Shown here one piece after another: positions 63,049 through 64,000 of a stretch of DNA of 64,000 bases (position 1 is its first letter; the number at the start of each line of letters is the position of its first letter). This DNA is from Staphylococcus equorum (lineage in GTDB: Bacteria > Bacillota > Bacilli > Staphylococcales > Staphylococcaceae). A model generated the notes under the pieces. It worked only from the letters and a program-made list of their open reading frames with translations. It did no database searches and was not told where the DNA came from. The position numbers were made by a program, and so were the translations under genes. The DNA is taken from assembly GCF_029531845.1 (NCBI RefSeq), contig NZ_JAMBPV010000004.1:62001-126000 (forward strand). The letters are read 5' to 3'.

Positions 63049-64000
63049 ATGGGATTACCGAGCAATAGAAAACCGCGAGCAAGTGAAGTGGTAGCGTGGA
63101 CCCGTAGTAGAATAGGAAAAAGACTCGACGTCGACGGTTACTGGGGTAGCCAATGTTGGGACTTACCTAACTATTTGCTTAAAAAATATTGGGGTTTCAC
63201 TACACCAGGTAACGCAATCGCGATGGGTTGGTATAACTACCCGAAAGGTTTTAAAAAATATAACAATACACCGAACTTCGTACCTAAACCGGGCGACTTT
63301 GCTGTATGGGGTACTGGGTCATTTAATAATGGGGTAGGTCACGTAGCTATCGTGGTAGGTCCATCTACAAAATCATACTTTACTAGTGTCGATCAAAATT
63401 GGATAAACGCAAATAGCTATTCTGGATCACCCGCCTCGAAGATTAAGCATAACTATAACGGTATTTCAAAATTTGTACGTCCGGCTTACTTCCCAGAGAA
63501 ACAAGCGAGTGACGGCAAACCAGAAGAAGTTAAACCGCCTCCACAGAAACCAGAAGAAGAAAAGAAACCGCCAGAAAAGCAAAAGCCTAAATACGTTAAC
63601 AAGAAAGTCACTAAAGTTTCTTACACTTCCTTTAATGAAGAAGATGATAAATTTGAAGAACTCACGCAATACGTGGCACCGGGTAAATACAGAAGTGATA
63701 AACAAAAAGGTATATACGTTAAGGAAAGTGCAGATTTTAGAGGTACGCAAGAAATATACAGGCAACGTAACAAGTATTTACAGCCTAATGAGTACCCACA
63801 CGCGTATGTCGATCGCGAGCTTGCTTGGCATTGTAGACACACGAGTGTTCCCGTGCCGTCACACCATGACTATATCGTATTAGAGATATGCGGTGCTAAC
63901 ACTGAAAACGAACGTGGTTATCTACTTAATCAATTACGAGGGATTATATACGGTATTAAAATGCTTGGTTGGAATGACCTAGATTTATCCGAAAAAGTAT
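63049..64000 (+). CDS. phage endolysin (CHAP + amidase), cut by the window end
   Basis: An open frame from ATG 63049 (GGGGTGA upstream) to the window end: at least 317 residues. The N-terminal CHAP domain has Cys36 in YWGSQCWDL and His98 in GVGHVAIVVG, which cleave peptidoglycan cross-bridges or amide bonds. A Lys/Pro/Glu linker (about 153-185) follows, then an amidase-like domain (AWHCRHTSVPVPSHHDYIVL and LEICGANTENERGYLL). The cell-wall-binding domain should lie beyond the window. No holin gene precedes it here. Confidence 0.88.
   Translation, partial: MGLPSNRKPRASEVVAWTRSRIGKRLDVDGYWGSQCWDLPNYLLKKYWGFTTPGNAIAMGWYNYPKGFKKYNNTPNFVPKPGDFAVWGTGSFNNGVGHVAIVVGPSTKSYFTSVDQNWINANSYSGSPASKIKHNYNGISKFVRPAYFPEKQASDGKPEEVKPPPQKPEEEKKPPEKQKPKYVNKKVTKVSYTSFNEEDDKFEELTQYVAPGKYRSDKQKGIYVKESADFRGTQEIYRQRNKYLQPNEYPHAYVDRELAWHCRHTSVPVPSHHDYIVLEICGANTENERGYLLNQLRGIIYGIKMLGWNDLDLSEKV

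Noticed and set aside
63473-63883. 136-codon plus-strand frame rich in Lys/Arg/Asn
   Set aside because: Out-of-frame shadow of the endolysin gene, which is open from 63049 to the window end.

Overview
The window is low-GC Firmicutes DNA from a Staphylococcus, most likely a coagulase-negative species. The basis is gene order and protein sequence: the chain aroD, nitroreductase, thioredoxin, Spx/ArsC-like reductase, gcvH, Toprim, thioredoxin, metNIQ, DUF21/CBS protein, popT and sufCDSUB is the familiar staphylococcal core arrangement. The right half is a siphovirus prophage of the staphylococcal type. I cannot name the species from sequence alone.

Positions 1-13700 are an accessory-like stretch of transporters (SSS symporter, BASS-type transporter, CitMHS citrate transporter), two acetyltransferases, a VOC protein, and many very small proteins. 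These include two tandem paralogous 55-58 aa proteins and two similar 44-aa single-TM peptides. The stretch also holds several orphan terminators that suggest small RNAs, and a dispersed intergenic repeat whose second copy lies about 10.6 kb away, after metQ.

Positions 13700-29770 are core chromosome. They hold ohr, aroD, a Fur-box-preceded nitroreductase (ntrA-like), thiol/disulfide proteins, gcvH, a SAM riboswitch driving a MetNIQ methionine importer, a CNNM/CorC-like protein, the undecaprenyl-phosphate recycling protein PopT (DUF368), and the complete Fe-S assembly operon sufCDSUB.

About 70 bp after sufB a prophage begins and runs off the right edge. In order: a tyrosine integrase (minus strand); a decayed lipoprotein gene carrying two in-frame TAA codons and one homopolymer frameshift; a CI/ImmA lysogeny module facing a Cro-like gene across four identical-arm operators; an antirepressor; a recombination and replication module (Sak4-like ATPase, DUF669 protein with an SSB-like tail, HNH nuclease, initiator with internal 15-bp iterons, DnaC-like loader, RusA, dUTPase); a RinA/ArpU-like late regulator; a YfbU-family cargo gene with its own terminator; then TerS-TerL-portal-head-scaffold-capsid-connectors-tail-tape measure-baseplate-fibre; and finally a CHAP endolysin cut by the window end. 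The other attachment site, the holin and the end of the prophage are outside the window.

The most unusual items are the triple-lesion lipoprotein gene, the iteron blocks inside the initiator gene, the YfbU cargo gene between two terminators, the tail-chaperone frameshift with no canonical slippery site at its natural junction, and the dispersed repeat and orphan-terminator RNA candidates. I did not find an obvious, large, new defence or biosynthetic system.
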